A stretch of 18,301 nucleotides of DNA from JBAVEL01 sp049587715 (lineage in GTDB: Bacteria > Bacteroidota > Ignavibacteria > UBA10030 > UBA6906). The notes under the pieces are model-generated. The model was not told where the DNA came from, searched no databases, and worked only from the letters and a program-made list of their open reading frames with translations. This document shows positions 1 through 9,000 of this stretch, piece by piece. Within the stretch, counting starts at the first letter, position 1. Every line of letters starts with the position of its first letter. The stretch spans positions 1 through 18,301 of the forward strand of contig JBAVEL010000069.1 in NCBI GenBank assembly GCA_049587715.1, given 5' to 3'. The position numbers were made by a program, and so were the translations under genes.

Positions 1-1
1 C

Positions 2-70
2 GCCCGGCCCGAAGCGGCGCGGGTGCTGGCGGAAGCCGCGTTGCGACTGGCGGAGACCAGACATGGATGA
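2..70 (+). CDS. murG: C-terminal fragment of a glycosyltransferase, probably MurG
   Basis: An open frame enters from the left edge and stops with TGA at 68-70. Only 22 residues are visible: an Ala/Arg/Leu-rich helix running from RPEAARVLAEAALRLAE to a short basic tail. This resembles the terminal helix of MurG, the membrane-associated GlcNAc transferase that turns lipid I into lipid II. The main argument is context: murC and ftsQAZ follow, and murG commonly precedes murC in dcw clusters. The stop overlaps the ATG at 63, so the two genes look translationally coupled. The fragment is too short for a firm family call. That it is the end of a coding region is likely; the name murG is inferred. 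Confidence 0.5.
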   Translation, partial: ARPEAARVLAEAALRLAETRHG

Positions 71-569
71 GGAAGGAAGGATCTTCCGGTACAGACTGGA
101 CTTCTACTACCAGTCGGCGCTGATCTACCTTCTCACCCTGGTCATCTACGGCGGGATCCGGGGAAGCCTCATCGAGGCGCGGTTCGAGTACGTGCTGGAC
201 GACCCGCTGATGTATGTGATTCTGCTGTTTGTGGTGACCTCCTTCGGCGCGCTGGCGCTGAACCTGGTGCGGAACCGGCGGCTGATCGTGGGCGAGAATG
301 TTCTCGTCTTCCGGCATCGCTTCCAGGATCGGCGCATAGCCATCGAGGACATCGAGTGGATGCACCTGGGGCGGGAGGTGCGGGTGCGGACCGGGGGCAG
401 ATCCCAGGTGGCGGTTTTCAAGCTGAAGGACCGGCGGCGTCTGCTGCGGGTCCGCGTGGGACGCTATGAGCGGGACCGGGAACTCATCCAGGAGCTGGGC
501 CGCATTGCCGCCCGGGTTCCCCGGCGCTCCGCCCGGCGATGGCGCAGGCCGCGGTTCACCGATCGTTGA
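63..569 (+). CDS. Small membrane protein with two helices and a possible PH-like cytoplasmic domain
   Basis: This is a 168-residue protein of unknown function. Two hydrophobic stretches, at about residues 17-32 and 50-68, are joined by a short loop. They are followed by a soluble part with alternating beta-like segments (LIVGENVLVFRHRF, RIAIEDIEWMHLG, VAVFKLKDRRRL) and a very Arg-rich tail. The layout of two helices followed by a small beta domain resembles bacterial PH-domain (bPH/YdbT-type) membrane proteins, but that is only a fold impression. The ATG at 63 overlaps the stop of the upstream gene by 8 bases and murC begins 18 bases after the stop, so it is co-transcribed with wall-precursor genes. 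A role in envelope growth is inferred from position alone. Confidence 0.75.
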   Translation: MDEEGRIFRYRLDFYYQSALIYLLTLVIYGGIRGSLIEARFEYVLDDPLMYVILLFVVTSFGALALNLVRNRRLIVGENVLVFRHRFQDRRIAIEDIEWMHLGREVRVRTGGRSQVAVFKLKDRRRLLRVRVGRYERDRELIQELGRIAARVPRRSARRWRRPRFTDR

Positions 570-587
570 GGAAAGAGAGGGGAAGGA

Positions 588-1964
588 ATGTTTTCATCCA
601 TACGGACGCTGCACTTCACGGGTATCGGAGGCATCGGCATGAGCGGGATCGCCGAGATCCTGCTGGCCGAGGGTTTCCGGGTGTCCGGATCCGACCGGGC
701 GGAGAACGACAATACGGAGCGGATGCGGGCCCTGGGCGCGCGCGTCTTCATCGGACACGCCCCCGCCCACGTGGGGGAGGATGTGGATGTCCTGGTCTAC
801 TCTTCCGCCGTTCCCCCCGAGAACGAAGAGATCCGCGAGGCCCGCCGGCGGAACATACCCGTGATCCGCCGGGCCGAAATGCTGGCGGAGGTCATGCGCC
901 TGAAGTACGGAATCGGCATCGCCGGCACGCACGGCAAGACCACCACCACCTCCCTCACCGGGCTGGTCCTGATGGAGGGAGGGCTGGACCCCACGGTCAT
1001 CGTGGGGGGGCGCCTGCACGGTCTGGCGGGATCGAACGCCCGCCTGGGCCGGGGTGCGTTCATCGTGGTGGAAGCGGATGAGTTCGACCGGTCCTTCCTT
1101 TCCATCACCCCCACCATTGCCGTGCTGACCACCCTGGAGACCGACCACCTGGACTGCTACCGGGACCTGGACGACATCAAGGGGGCATTCATCCAGTTCG
1201 CCGGGAAGGTGCCCTTCTACGGCTTCGTGGTGCTCTGCCTGGACGAGCCGGCCCTCCAGGAGATCATGCCCCGCATCAAGAAGAAGATCGTAACCTACGG
1301 ACTGAACGGACAGGCCGACGTGCAGGCGGTGGAGATCGTCCACCGGGAGAACACCAGCCGGTTCCGGGTGGTCCGGCAGGGGCGGGACGCGGGGGAGATC
1401 CTGCTCCGGATGCCGGGGGACCACAACGTGCAGAACGCCCTGGCCGCGGCGGCCGTCGGGCTGGAGCTGGGGATCCCCTTCGAGCGGGTGAAGGCGGGCG
1501 TGGAGAAATTCCAGGGGGTCTTCCGCCGGTGGGAGGTGAAGGCGGACATCGCGGGGATCATGGTGGTGGACGACTATGCCCACCACCCCACCGAGATCCG
1601 GGCCGCCCTTGCGGGAGCCAGGGCGGGATGGCGGCGGCGCATCGTGTGCGTCTTCCAGCCCCACCTCTACTCCCGGACGCGCGATTTCTATCAGGAGTTC
1701 GGCCGGTCCTTCTTCCATGCCGACGTCCTGATTGTGACCGATGTGTACGCGGCGCGGGAAGAGCCCATCCAGGGAATCACCGGAGAGATTATTGCCACGG
1801 CCGCCAAGGAGCTGGGGCACAAGCAGGTGCACTGGGTGCCCGACAAGGAGCGGATCCCGGAGTTCCTCCTGGGCATCCGGCGGGAGGGGGACATCATCAT
1901 CACCATGGGCGCCGGAGACATCTGGCGCTACGGAGAGCGGTTCATCACAGGCCTGAAAGGATGA
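588..1964 (+). CDS. murC: UDP-N-acetylmuramate--L-alanine ligase MurC
   Basis: MurC is the cytoplasmic ATP-dependent ligase that adds L-alanine to UDP-MurNAc, the first amino acid of the peptidoglycan stem peptide. The 458-residue length is normal for the family. The N-terminal UDP-binding Rossmann motif GIGGIGMSGIAE is at residues 12-23. The ATP P-loop GTHGKTTTTSL is at about 113-123. The central-domain motif EADEFDRSFL is at 162-171, GDHNVQNALAA at 277-287 and the Mur-ligase C-terminal motif DDYAHHPTEI at 328-337. The ATG at 588 follows a purine-rich site (GAGGGGAAGG). The stop overlaps the ftsQ start as ATGA, so the two are translationally coupled. murB and ddl, often found here, are absent. 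No anomalies were seen in the catalytic motifs. Confidence 0.97.
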   Translation: MFSSIRTLHFTGIGGIGMSGIAEILLAEGFRVSGSDRAENDNTERMRALGARVFIGHAPAHVGEDVDVLVYSSAVPPENEEIREARRRNIPVIRRAEMLAEVMRLKYGIGIAGTHGKTTTTSLTGLVLMEGGLDPTVIVGGRLHGLAGSNARLGRGAFIVVEADEFDRSFLSITPTIAVLTTLETDHLDCYRDLDDIKGAFIQFAGKVPFYGFVVLCLDEPALQEIMPRIKKKIVTYGLNGQADVQAVEIVHRENTSRFRVVRQGRDAGEILLRMPGDHNVQNALAAAAVGLELGIPFERVKAGVEKFQGVFRRWEVKADIAGIMVVDDYAHHPTEIRAALAGARAGWRRRIVCVFQPHLYSRTRDFYQEFGRSFFHADVLIVTDVYAAREEPIQGITGEIIATAAKELGHKQVHWVPDKERIPEFLLGIRREGDIIITMGAGDIWRYGERFITGLKG

Positions 1965-2755
1965 ACGGAAACGGACATCCCGGGGCGTCCCCGCCGGGAG
2001 TCCGGCGCGGGGGGGCTGCGGTGAGCTGGCTTCTGGCCGCCGCCGTTGCGGGGCTTGCCGCAGGGGCGAGCGGATGGAAAGAGGATCTGACCGTCACACG
2101 CATCGAGGTGCGGGGGACGAAGGTGCTGACGGAGGGGGAGATCGTGCGCCGCGCCGGGGTGCGCCCGGGCGACCGCCTCTTCGCGCTGGACCTCTTTGCC
2201 GTGCGGTGCAGCCTGGAGCGGAACCCCTTTGTGGGGTCGGCCTTTGTGGAGCGCGACGCGCCGGGCCGGCTGATCCTCACGGTACAGGAGCGGGAACCGG
2301 TGGCGGTGGCTGCCGCCGGGCGCCTGGTGCCGCTGGATGCCGGGGGGATGGGCCTGCCGGAGGTGGAGTCGGAGCGGATTTTCGACCTGCCGGTTCTGAC
2401 CGGACTGGCCCCGGGGGACCTCCCGGAGCCGGGTCGCCGGGCGGTCCATCCGGCCCTGCGGGAGGCGCTCCGGGTGCTGGGCGCGGCGCGGCGCCTGGAC
2501 GAAGGGCTGTTCCGCCAGATCTCCGAAGTGCACATCGGGCCCGGCGGAGATCTGGTGCTGTACACCGCCGAACACGGGGTCCCGGTCCGCTTCGGCCGGG
2601 GCGGTATCGGGGAGAAGCTGCTCAAGTTCGAGGCCTTCTGGCGCGACATCGTCGGCCACCGGGACGCCGGGGAGCTCCGCTCCGTGGATCTCCGGTTCCG
2701 GGACCGGGTGGTGGTGCGCTGGAAGGAGGGGGAGCAAACCGGTCCGGGCGTCTGA
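1961..2755 (+). CDS. ftsQ: Cell division protein FtsQ (DivIB family)
   Basis: FtsQ is a bitopic divisome protein that links FtsA/FtsZ-side components to the septal synthase complex through FtsB and FtsL. The 264-residue protein has a short basic cytoplasmic N-terminus, one transmembrane helix at about residues 19-38, a POTRA domain at about 42-112 (starting TVTRIEVRGTKVLTEGEI and including the RNPFVGSAFVER segment), then the beta domain. It ends with the family-like strand VDLRFRDRVVVRW. The frame is open well upstream inside murC, but the ATG at 1961 overlaps the murC TGA and gives the usual short cytoplasmic tail, so that start was chosen. FtsQ sequences diverge strongly; the call rests on POTRA, topology and position between murC and ftsA. 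Confidence 0.93.
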   Translation: MNGNGHPGASPPGVRRGGAAVSWLLAAAVAGLAAGASGWKEDLTVTRIEVRGTKVLTEGEIVRRAGVRPGDRLFALDLFAVRCSLERNPFVGSAFVERDAPGRLILTVQEREPVAVAAAGRLVPLDAGGMGLPEVESERIFDLPVLTGLAPGDLPEPGRRAVHPALREALRVLGAARRLDEGLFRQISEVHIGPGGDLVLYTAEHGVPVRFGRGGIGEKLLKFEAFWRDIVGHRDAGELRSVDLRFRDRVVVRWKEGEQTGPGV

Positions 2756-2791
2756 GGGGCGCGGGGTCTCATACCATCCAGAGGAATCCAT

Positions 2792-4024
2792 ATGGAGAAC
2801 ATCATCGTTGGGCTCGACATCGGCACCACCAAGGTCTGCGCCGTGGTGGCAGGGATGGACGAGAACGGAAGGATCAACATCCTGGGTGTCGGGCGCTCCC
2901 CCTCGGAGGGCATGATGCGCGGGGTGGTCACGCACATCGAGAAGACCATCCGCTCCATCAGCAACGCCGTTCAGGAAGCCCAGTCGCAGTCGGGGGTGGC
3001 GATCCGGTCGGTGATTGTGGGGATCGCGGGCGACCACATTCAGAGCTTCCAGAGCCGCGGCGTGGTGGGCATCAGCAGCCCCGACCACGAGGTCAGCCGG
3101 TCGGACATCGAGCGCCTGATCGATGACACCAAGAAGATCGCTCTCCCCCTGGACCGGAAGATCATTCACGTCATCCCGCAGGAGTTCATCATCGACGGGC
3201 AGGACGGCGTCTATGATCCCCTGGGAATCACCGGCGTGCGGATGGAGGCGAATGTCCACATCATCACCGGTCTGGTGAGCGCCGCACAGAACATCTACAA
3301 GTGCGTGCAGCGCGCCCACCTGGAGGTGAGCGACATGGTCCTGGAACCCCTGGCTTCCAGCTACGCCGTGCTGGATGACGACGAGAAGGAGGTGGGGGTC
3401 GCCCTGCTGGACGTGGGGGGAGGCACCACCGATCTGGCCGTCTTCGAGGAGCGCACCATCCGGCACACGGCGGTGATCGGGATCGCGGGGAAGAAGGTAA
3501 CGGACGACATCCGGAAAGGCCTGGGCATCCTGACGGACCAGGCGGAACGCCTGAAGAAGGAGCACGGGTTTGCCTACGCCCCCGCGGTGGCGGACAACGA
3601 GCCCATCATCCTGCCGGGCGTGGGGGGACGGTCCCCCATCGAGATAGACAAGCGCCTCCTGGCACAGATCATCCAGCCGCGGATGGAGGAAATCCTGGAA
3701 ATCGCGGCCCTCGAGGTCAAGAGGTCGGGCTACTCCAAGCATCTCTCGGGCGGGGTGGTGCTGACGGGCGGAGGGGCGCTGGTGCGGGGCACGGTGGAGC
3801 TGGCCCGTGAGGTGCTGGGCATGCCGGTCAAGCTGGGATTCCCCACCGGTCTTGCAGGAGGGCTCGTGCGGGAGATCGAGAACCCGGCCTATGCCACCGC
3901 GGTCGGACTCGTCCTGCACGGGTTCAAGAACCGTCCGATCGCGGGAGCGGGCGGCAAAACCCTGGAACGGAAAAAGATCAAGAACATGGCGCGGAAGATG
4001 CGGGAGTGGTTCGACCAGTTCTGA
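2792..4024 (+). CDS. ftsA: Cell division protein FtsA
   Basis: FtsA is the actin-like ATPase that tethers FtsZ polymers to the inner membrane and recruits later divisome proteins. The 410-residue product has the actin-fold phosphate-1 loop GLDIGTTK at residues 7-14, phosphate-2 LLDVGGGTTDLAVF at 205-218 and the adenosine loop VVLTGGGA at 322-329. The SHS2 (1C) region lies near residues 80-160. The last ~17 residues (394-410, LERKKIKNMARKMREWFDQF region) form the expected amphipathic membrane-targeting helix. An AGAGGAA site lies just upstream of the ATG, 36 bases after ftsQ. All key motifs are intact. Confidence 0.98.
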   Translation: MENIIVGLDIGTTKVCAVVAGMDENGRINILGVGRSPSEGMMRGVVTHIEKTIRSISNAVQEAQSQSGVAIRSVIVGIAGDHIQSFQSRGVVGISSPDHEVSRSDIERLIDDTKKIALPLDRKIIHVIPQEFIIDGQDGVYDPLGITGVRMEANVHIITGLVSAAQNIYKCVQRAHLEVSDMVLEPLASSYAVLDDDEKEVGVALLDVGGGTTDLAVFEERTIRHTAVIGIAGKKVTDDIRKGLGILTDQAERLKKEHGFAYAPAVADNEPIILPGVGGRSPIEIDKRLLAQIIQPRMEEILEIAALEVKRSGYSKHLSGGVVLTGGGALVRGTVELAREVLGMPVKLGFPTGLAGGLVREIENPAYATAVGLVLHGFKNRPIAGAGGKTLERKKIKNMARKMREWFDQF

Positions 4025-4077
4025 CATCGCCGGCGCCCCGAACATGCATACCACATCCCATTTCATACAGTGTCACC

Positions 4078-4085
4078 AAAGGAGG
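4078..4085 (+). promoter_or_regulatory. Strong Shine-Dalgarno site that sets the ftsZ start
   Basis: AAAGGAGG is fully complementary to the usual 3' end of 16S rRNA and lies 8 bases before a GTG at 4094. An in-frame GTG at 4070 would put this site inside the coding region and add eight residues (MSPKEGPP) not typical of FtsZ, so 4094 is preferred. It is the best ribosome binding site noticed in the window, in keeping with the high level of FtsZ that cells need. Confidence 0.85.
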
Positions 4086-4093
4086 GTCCACCA

Positions 4094-5263
4094 GTGATCG
4101 AACTCGACAAGGTCTTCGAGCGCGGGGCCAAGATTCGCGTTGTCGGAGTCGGCGGAGGGGGCGGCAACGCCCTCAACAGCATGATCAACCGGGGCCTGCA
4201 CGGGGTTGATTTCATCGCCATCAACACCGATCTGCAGGCGCTGGAGAAGAACCAGTCCCCCAACAAGATCCAGATCGGGAAGAACCTCACCAAGGGGCTG
4301 GGAGCCGGGGCGGATCCCACCGTGGGGCACAGGGCGGTGGAGGAGGACAGGGACGAGATTGCGCGGGCCCTGGCCGGCAGCGATATGGTGTTTGTCACCG
4401 CCGGCATGGGAGGAGGGACCGGCACCGGCGGAGGCCCGCTGGTGGCCAACATCGGCAAGAGCATCGGCGCCCTGGTGGTGGGCATTGTGACCCGGCCCTT
4501 CCAGTGCGAAGGGAAGAAGCGCCATGCCCAGGCGGAGGCGGGGATCGAGGAGCTGAAGAAACAGGTGGACACCCTCATCGTCATTCCCAACCAGAAGCTG
4601 CTGAGCATCGTGGAGCGGACGACCCCGCTGCGGGAGGCCTTCGATATCGCCAACCAGGTGCTCTACGGAGCCACGCGCGGCATCTCCGAGCTGATCACCG
4701 TTCCGGGCCTCATCAACGTGGACTTCGCGGATGTCCGCACCATCATGCGAGAGATGGGCGACGCGGTCATGGGCTCGGGCGTGGCGCGTGGCGAGAACCG
4801 CGCCGTGGAAGCGGCACACGCCGCCATCTCCAGCCCGCTGCTGGAGGACGTCTCGATTTCGGGCGCGCAGGGAGTTCTGGTGAACATCACCGGCGGGCCT
4901 TCGATGGCCCTTGTGGAGGTGGACGAGGCAACGGAGATCATCCACGAGGCGGCGGGGGAGGAGGCCAACGTGATCCTGGGGGCGGTGATCGACGACAGCA
5001 TGGAAGAAGAAGTGATGGTGACCGTGATTGCCACGGGATTCAACAAGCGGGGCGGCGGGTTCCGTCCGGCCCGGGGAGTCCGGGTGGTGGACAGGATCCC
5101 GTCGGGGGTCGCCGATCTGCAGAAGCTGGAAGAGCCGGCCTACATCCGCCGCGGTGTGGACATCGGCGCGGGGGCATACCGGGGCGAGGAGCCGGCGGAG
5201 CCGAACCGGATCGACAAATCGGACTCCGAGAAACCCGCATTCCTCCGGAAGATCATGGACTGA
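4094..5263 (+). CDS. ftsZ: Cell division GTPase FtsZ
   Basis: FtsZ is the tubulin-like GTPase that forms the Z ring at midcell. From the GTG at 4094 it is 389 residues, normal length. The N-terminal GTP-binding loop GVGGGGGNALN is at residues 18-28, the tubulin signature GGGTGTG at 106-112 and the synergy (T7) loop NVDFAD at 208-213. The C-terminal linker is short (about 320-379). The conserved C-terminal peptide, KPAFLRK, is at 380-386 and should bind FtsA. A second similar motif, EEPAYIRR, is at 346-353, which is unusual (see findings). ftsA ends 69 bases upstream and a terminator-like hairpin begins 7 bases after the stop. Confidence 0.98.
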   Translation: MIELDKVFERGAKIRVVGVGGGGGNALNSMINRGLHGVDFIAINTDLQALEKNQSPNKIQIGKNLTKGLGAGADPTVGHRAVEEDRDEIARALAGSDMVFVTAGMGGGTGTGGGPLVANIGKSIGALVVGIVTRPFQCEGKKRHAQAEAGIEELKKQVDTLIVIPNQKLLSIVERTTPLREAFDIANQVLYGATRGISELITVPGLINVDFADVRTIMREMGDAVMGSGVARGENRAVEAAHAAISSPLLEDVSISGAQGVLVNITGGPSMALVEVDEATEIIHEAAGEEANVILGAVIDDSMEEEVMVTVIATGFNKRGGGFRPARGVRVVDRIPSGVADLQKLEEPAYIRRGVDIGAGAYRGEEPAEPNRIDKSDSEKPAFLRKIMD

Positions 5264-5270
5264 CGAGCCG

Positions 5271-5301
5271 GGGCGGCGGGCCCCGCCGTCCGTTGCTTCT
5301 T
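5271..5301 (+). terminator. Terminator-like hairpin after ftsZ
   Basis: A 9-bp stem, GGGCGGCGG (5271-5279) with CCGCCGTCC (5283-5291), one pair being G-U, encloses a 3-base loop. It is followed by a T-rich but impure stretch, GTTGCTTCTT. It begins 7 bases after the ftsZ stop, the right place to end the dcw transcript. The imperfect T-tract means termination may be partial. Confidence 0.5.
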
Positions 5302-5322
5302 CCCGGCAATGTCTCTACCTTG
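5293..5322 (+). promoter_or_regulatory. Candidate promoter of the DUF4159-DUF4175-M14 operon
   Basis: TTGCTT (5293-5298) and TACCTTG (5316-5322) are separated by 17 bases. The predicted transcript start near 5329 would leave a leader of about 20 bases before the ATG at 5349. The same spacing and the TAnnTTG downstream box occur upstream of the sigma factor gene and lon. The individual boxes are weak matches to the sigma-70 consensus, so confidence rests on the recurrence and on position just after a terminator-like hairpin. Confidence 0.4.
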
Positions 5323-5348
5323 CACGGGTGCATTGCGCGGGGATGCTC

Positions 5349-6029
5349 ATGGCTTCGGCACGGCGGCTTCTGCTTCTGTTCCTTCTCCTTGCATGGTCTC
5401 TCCCCGGGGCGCTTGCCCAGGGGGCGCGGACGGCCGGCACCTTCACCATTGCCCGGCTCAAGTATGCCGGGGGCGGGGACTGGTACAATGATCCCTCCGC
5501 GGAGGCGAACCTTCTCAGGTTCCTGGAAACCGAGGTGGGGCTGGCGGTGGATCCCCGCCCTGTGACCGTGGAGATCGGCGGGGAGGACTTCTTCTCCCAC
5601 CCCTTCCTGTTTCTCACCGGCCACGGGAACATCGTTCTCGGGGAAGCGGAGGTCCGCCGCCTCCGGACGCATCTGGAGAACGGGGGCTTCCTGTACGCCG
5701 ACGACGACTACGGGCTGGACGGGCCCCTGCGCAGGGAGCTCCGGAAGGTCTTTCCCGACCGGGAGTTTGTCGAGCTCCCCTTCAGCCACGGCCTGTACCA
5801 TTGTCATTTCTCCTTCCCCGGCGGTCCCCCCAAAACCCATGCGCACGACCAGAAGCCGCCGCGCGGCTTCGGCATCTTCCACCGGAACCGGCTGGTGATC
5901 TACTATACGTACGAGAGCAACCCCAGCGACGGGTGGGCGGATCCGGAGGTTCACAACGATCCGGAGCCGAAAAGGCAGGAAGCCCTCCGGTTCGGCGCCA
6001 ACATCGTGGTCTGGGCCCTGACGCAGTAG
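5349..6029 (+). CDS. Secreted DUF4159 domain protein
   Basis: This 226-residue protein carries a Sec signal peptide: basic MASARR, a Leu-rich core, and a signal peptidase I site ALA-QG after residue 23, so it should be periplasmic. The mature part matches the DUF4159 family by its order of motifs: FLFLTGHGNI (88-95 region), NGGFLYADDDYG (111-122), LPFSHGLYHCHFSF (143-156), GFGIFHRNRLVIYYTYE (173-189) and a final ANIVVWALT. The fold is thought to be related to class I glutamine amidotransferase/ThuA-like domains; no reaction is known. GGGGA at 5339-5343 supports the ATG at 5349; an ATG at 5343 would add two residues. Relatives commonly sit beside MoxR ATPase, DUF58 and von Willebrand A genes; here only the DUF4175 partner is present, 10 bases downstream. 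Confidence 0.88.
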   Translation: MASARRLLLLFLLLAWSLPGALAQGARTAGTFTIARLKYAGGGDWYNDPSAEANLLRFLETEVGLAVDPRPVTVEIGGEDFFSHPFLFLTGHGNIVLGEAEVRRLRTHLENGGFLYADDDYGLDGPLRRELRKVFPDREFVELPFSHGLYHCHFSFPGGPPKTHAHDQKPPRGFGIFHRNRLVIYYTYESNPSDGWADPEVHNDPEPKRQEALRFGANIVVWALTQ

Positions 6030-6039
6030 GCGAGGCAGG

Positions 6040-9000
6040 ATGAACGGAGCGACGGAACAGGCCCTGCGGGAGGTTCTCGCCCGGCTGGGCACGCTGCGGC
6101 GGCGGGAGGATGCCGGGCGGCTCCAGGCGGGACTCCTGGAAGCGGCGCTTGCGGGGATTGTCATCTCCCTCCTGGGACTGGCGGCGGAGGCCCTGTTCCG
6201 CTTCGGGGTGGGCCTTCGCACGGTCCTCTTCTGGCTGCCGGCGGCCGCCGCGGCGGCGGTGCTGATCCTGCGGGCCCTTCCCCCCCTCCTCCGGAGGGCC
6301 GGCATTCTCCGGGGGGAGACGGACATCGAGCTGGCCCGCCGCGCGGGCCGGGCCTCCCCCCGCCTGGCGGACCGTCTTGCCAATGCCCTCCAGGTTCTCC
6401 GGGACCGGGGGAGACCCGAGGGTTACTCCCCCCAGCTCGCGGATGCGGCGCTGGCCGATGCGCGGGCCGAGGTGGAAGGGGTGGATTTCCGCTCCCTCAC
6501 CGACACGGCTCCTGTCCGGCGGCTCCTTCGTGCGGCGGCGGGCGTTCTGGCGGGAGGGATGCTGGGCTGGATCCTCTTCCCCGGACCCATGGGGGACGCA
6601 GCCCTGAGGCTGTTCCACCACTCCCGGGTGTTCCTCGCGCCCCCTCCCTTCCGCTTTCTCGTGGAGCCGGGAAGCCGCGAGGTGGTGAAGGGGGAGAGTG
6701 TCGAGATCCTGGTGCGGGTGGAGGGAGGGAGGCCGGCCGCGGTGCGCCTGGAGACGAGACCGCGGGGACAGGAGGTCTCTGAAGAGCAGACACTCCGCCC
6801 GGGCAGAGACGGCGCTTTCCGGACGACCCTCGCTTCTCTGAAGATCACCACCGACTACCATGTCGAAGCCCTCGCCGTGGCGAGCGAGGAGTACACCCTC
6901 ACGGTCACGGACCGCCCCCTGGTACGGTCCCTCCGCCTGCGCCTTCTGTTTCCGTCCTATACCCGGATTCCCCCGCGCGATGTGGAGGAGAACGTGGGGG
7001 ACGTGACCGCCCCGAAGGGGACGGTGGTGCTTTTCTCCGTGGAATCCAGCAAGCCCCTCTCCTCCGCCCGGCTGATTCTGGGATCCGGAGCGTCCGTCCC
7101 CCTTGCAGCGGCCGGCCCGGCCGCCACGGGGCGCATGACCCTCGCGGGGGATGCGACCTACAGCATCGAGGTGAAAGACACCGAAGGGCTTGCCAACGCG
7201 GATCCGGTGACCTACGCCCTGCGAGCGGCGCCGGACGCCTTTCCGACGGCCTCGATCCCGGTTCCGGGGGCCGATGTGTCGGTTGCCGAGAACGCCCGGC
7301 TGCCTATTGTTCTGCGCGTGGCGGACGACTTCGGGTTCAGCGCCATCCGGCTGTCCCATCGCCTGGAGCAGTCCCGCTACGAACGGGCGGCGGGGGAATA
7401 CACCTCCGTGCCCATTCCCCTCCCTCCGGCGGGGACGAGAGAGCTGGATATCCCCACGGTCTGGTCCCTGGAGGATCTCCATCTGGCTCCCGAGGATGTC
7501 GTGAGCTACTACCTGGAGGTGGTCGATAACGACGAGGTGTCGGGCCCCAAATCGGCCCGCAGCCGGGTGTATACCCTGCGGCTTCCCTCGCTGGAGGAGG
7601 TGTTTGCGGACCTGGACCGGACCCAGGAGGAAGCCCGGGAGGGGATGCGGGAAGCGCTGCAGGAGGCGGCAGAGGCGCGCCGGGTCCTGGAGGAGGTCCG
7701 GAAGGACCTCCGGACGAACAAGCAGAACAGCACGTGGCAGGAGAAGCAGCGGGCGGAAGAGCTGGGGACCAGGTACCGGGAGGCGCAGGAGAGGGTGCGG
7801 GAGGCCGCCGCGCGGGTCCAACAGATGCTGAGCCGCATGGAAGAGGGGCGGGTGCTCTCGGAGGAGACGATCCGGAAGTACACGGAGCTGCAGCGCCTGA
7901 TGGAGGAGATGCAAACCCCGGCGTTTGCCGAGGCCCTCAAGAAACTCCAGGAGGCAATGGAGCGGGTTTCTCCCGAAGCGATGCGGAAGGCGCTGGAGGA
8001 GTTCACCTTCTCGGAAGAGGGGTTCCGCAGGTCTCTGGAGCGGACCCTGAGCCTGCTGAAGCGGATGCAGGTGGAGCAGAAGCTGGAGGAGGCCATCCGG
8101 CGCGCTGGGGAGATGGAGCATCTTCAGGAGGAGCTGCAGGCCGAGACCGGGCGCGCCGATTCCTCCGACGGATCCCCCCTGGAGGAGCTGCGGCGGCGCC
8201 AGGAGGATATCCGGCGGAGGGCGGAGCGGCTGGGGGAAGAGCTGGAGGATCTCCAAAAGAGGATGGAGGAGTTCCCCCAGGAGATGCCTCGAGAGGAGCT
8301 GGAAGAGGCGCGCCGGGAGATGGAGCAGGGCGGGCTGGAGGAGGACCTGCGGGAAAGCGAGCGCGCTCTGGGGGACCGGAACCCCGGGAGGGCCGGGGAG
8401 AGCCAGGCGGGAGCCCGGCGGAAGATGCGGTCGCTGGCGGGGAAACTCCGGCAGACGCAGGATGCCATGCGATCACAACAGGAGCGGCAGGCGCTGCAGG
8501 CGCTCCGGCGGGCCCTTGAGGACCTGCTGGAGCTCTCCCGCCGGCAGGAGGAGCTCAAGAACAGGGTCCGGGAGCTGGAGCAGAACGCCCAGGGCTTCCG
8601 GGGGAACGCCCGGGAGCAGATGGAACTGCTGCGGGACCTGGGGCGGGTGACGGACGAGATGGCCCGCCTTTCCGAGAGGAGCATGAGCATCACGCCCGAG
8701 ATGGGGAAGGCGATCGGGGACGCCATGCGCCGGATGGAGGAGGCGATGCGCTCCCTGGAACAGAGAAACGGGGGGGGCGCCGGACAGGCGCAGTCGGATG
8801 CCATGGGCTCGCTGAATGAGGCGGCGGGGATGATGCAGGGGGCGATGCAGGGATTGATGCAGGGAGCGGGGGGAGGAATGGGTCTGGGCGGGTTCATGCA
8901 GAGACTGGAGCAGCTCTCGTCGGCGCAGCAGGGGATCAACCAGGGGACCCGGAATCCGGGCGGCCTTACCCCCGCCCAGGCGGGGGCCCTGGGCCGGCTG

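Noticed and set aside
4021..4077. Separate promoter for ftsZ in the 69-base gap after ftsA
   Set aside because: CTGACA at 4021-4026 resembles a -35 box, but no acceptable -10 is found at 16-18 bases; the gap does not show the TAnnTTG box seen elsewhere.
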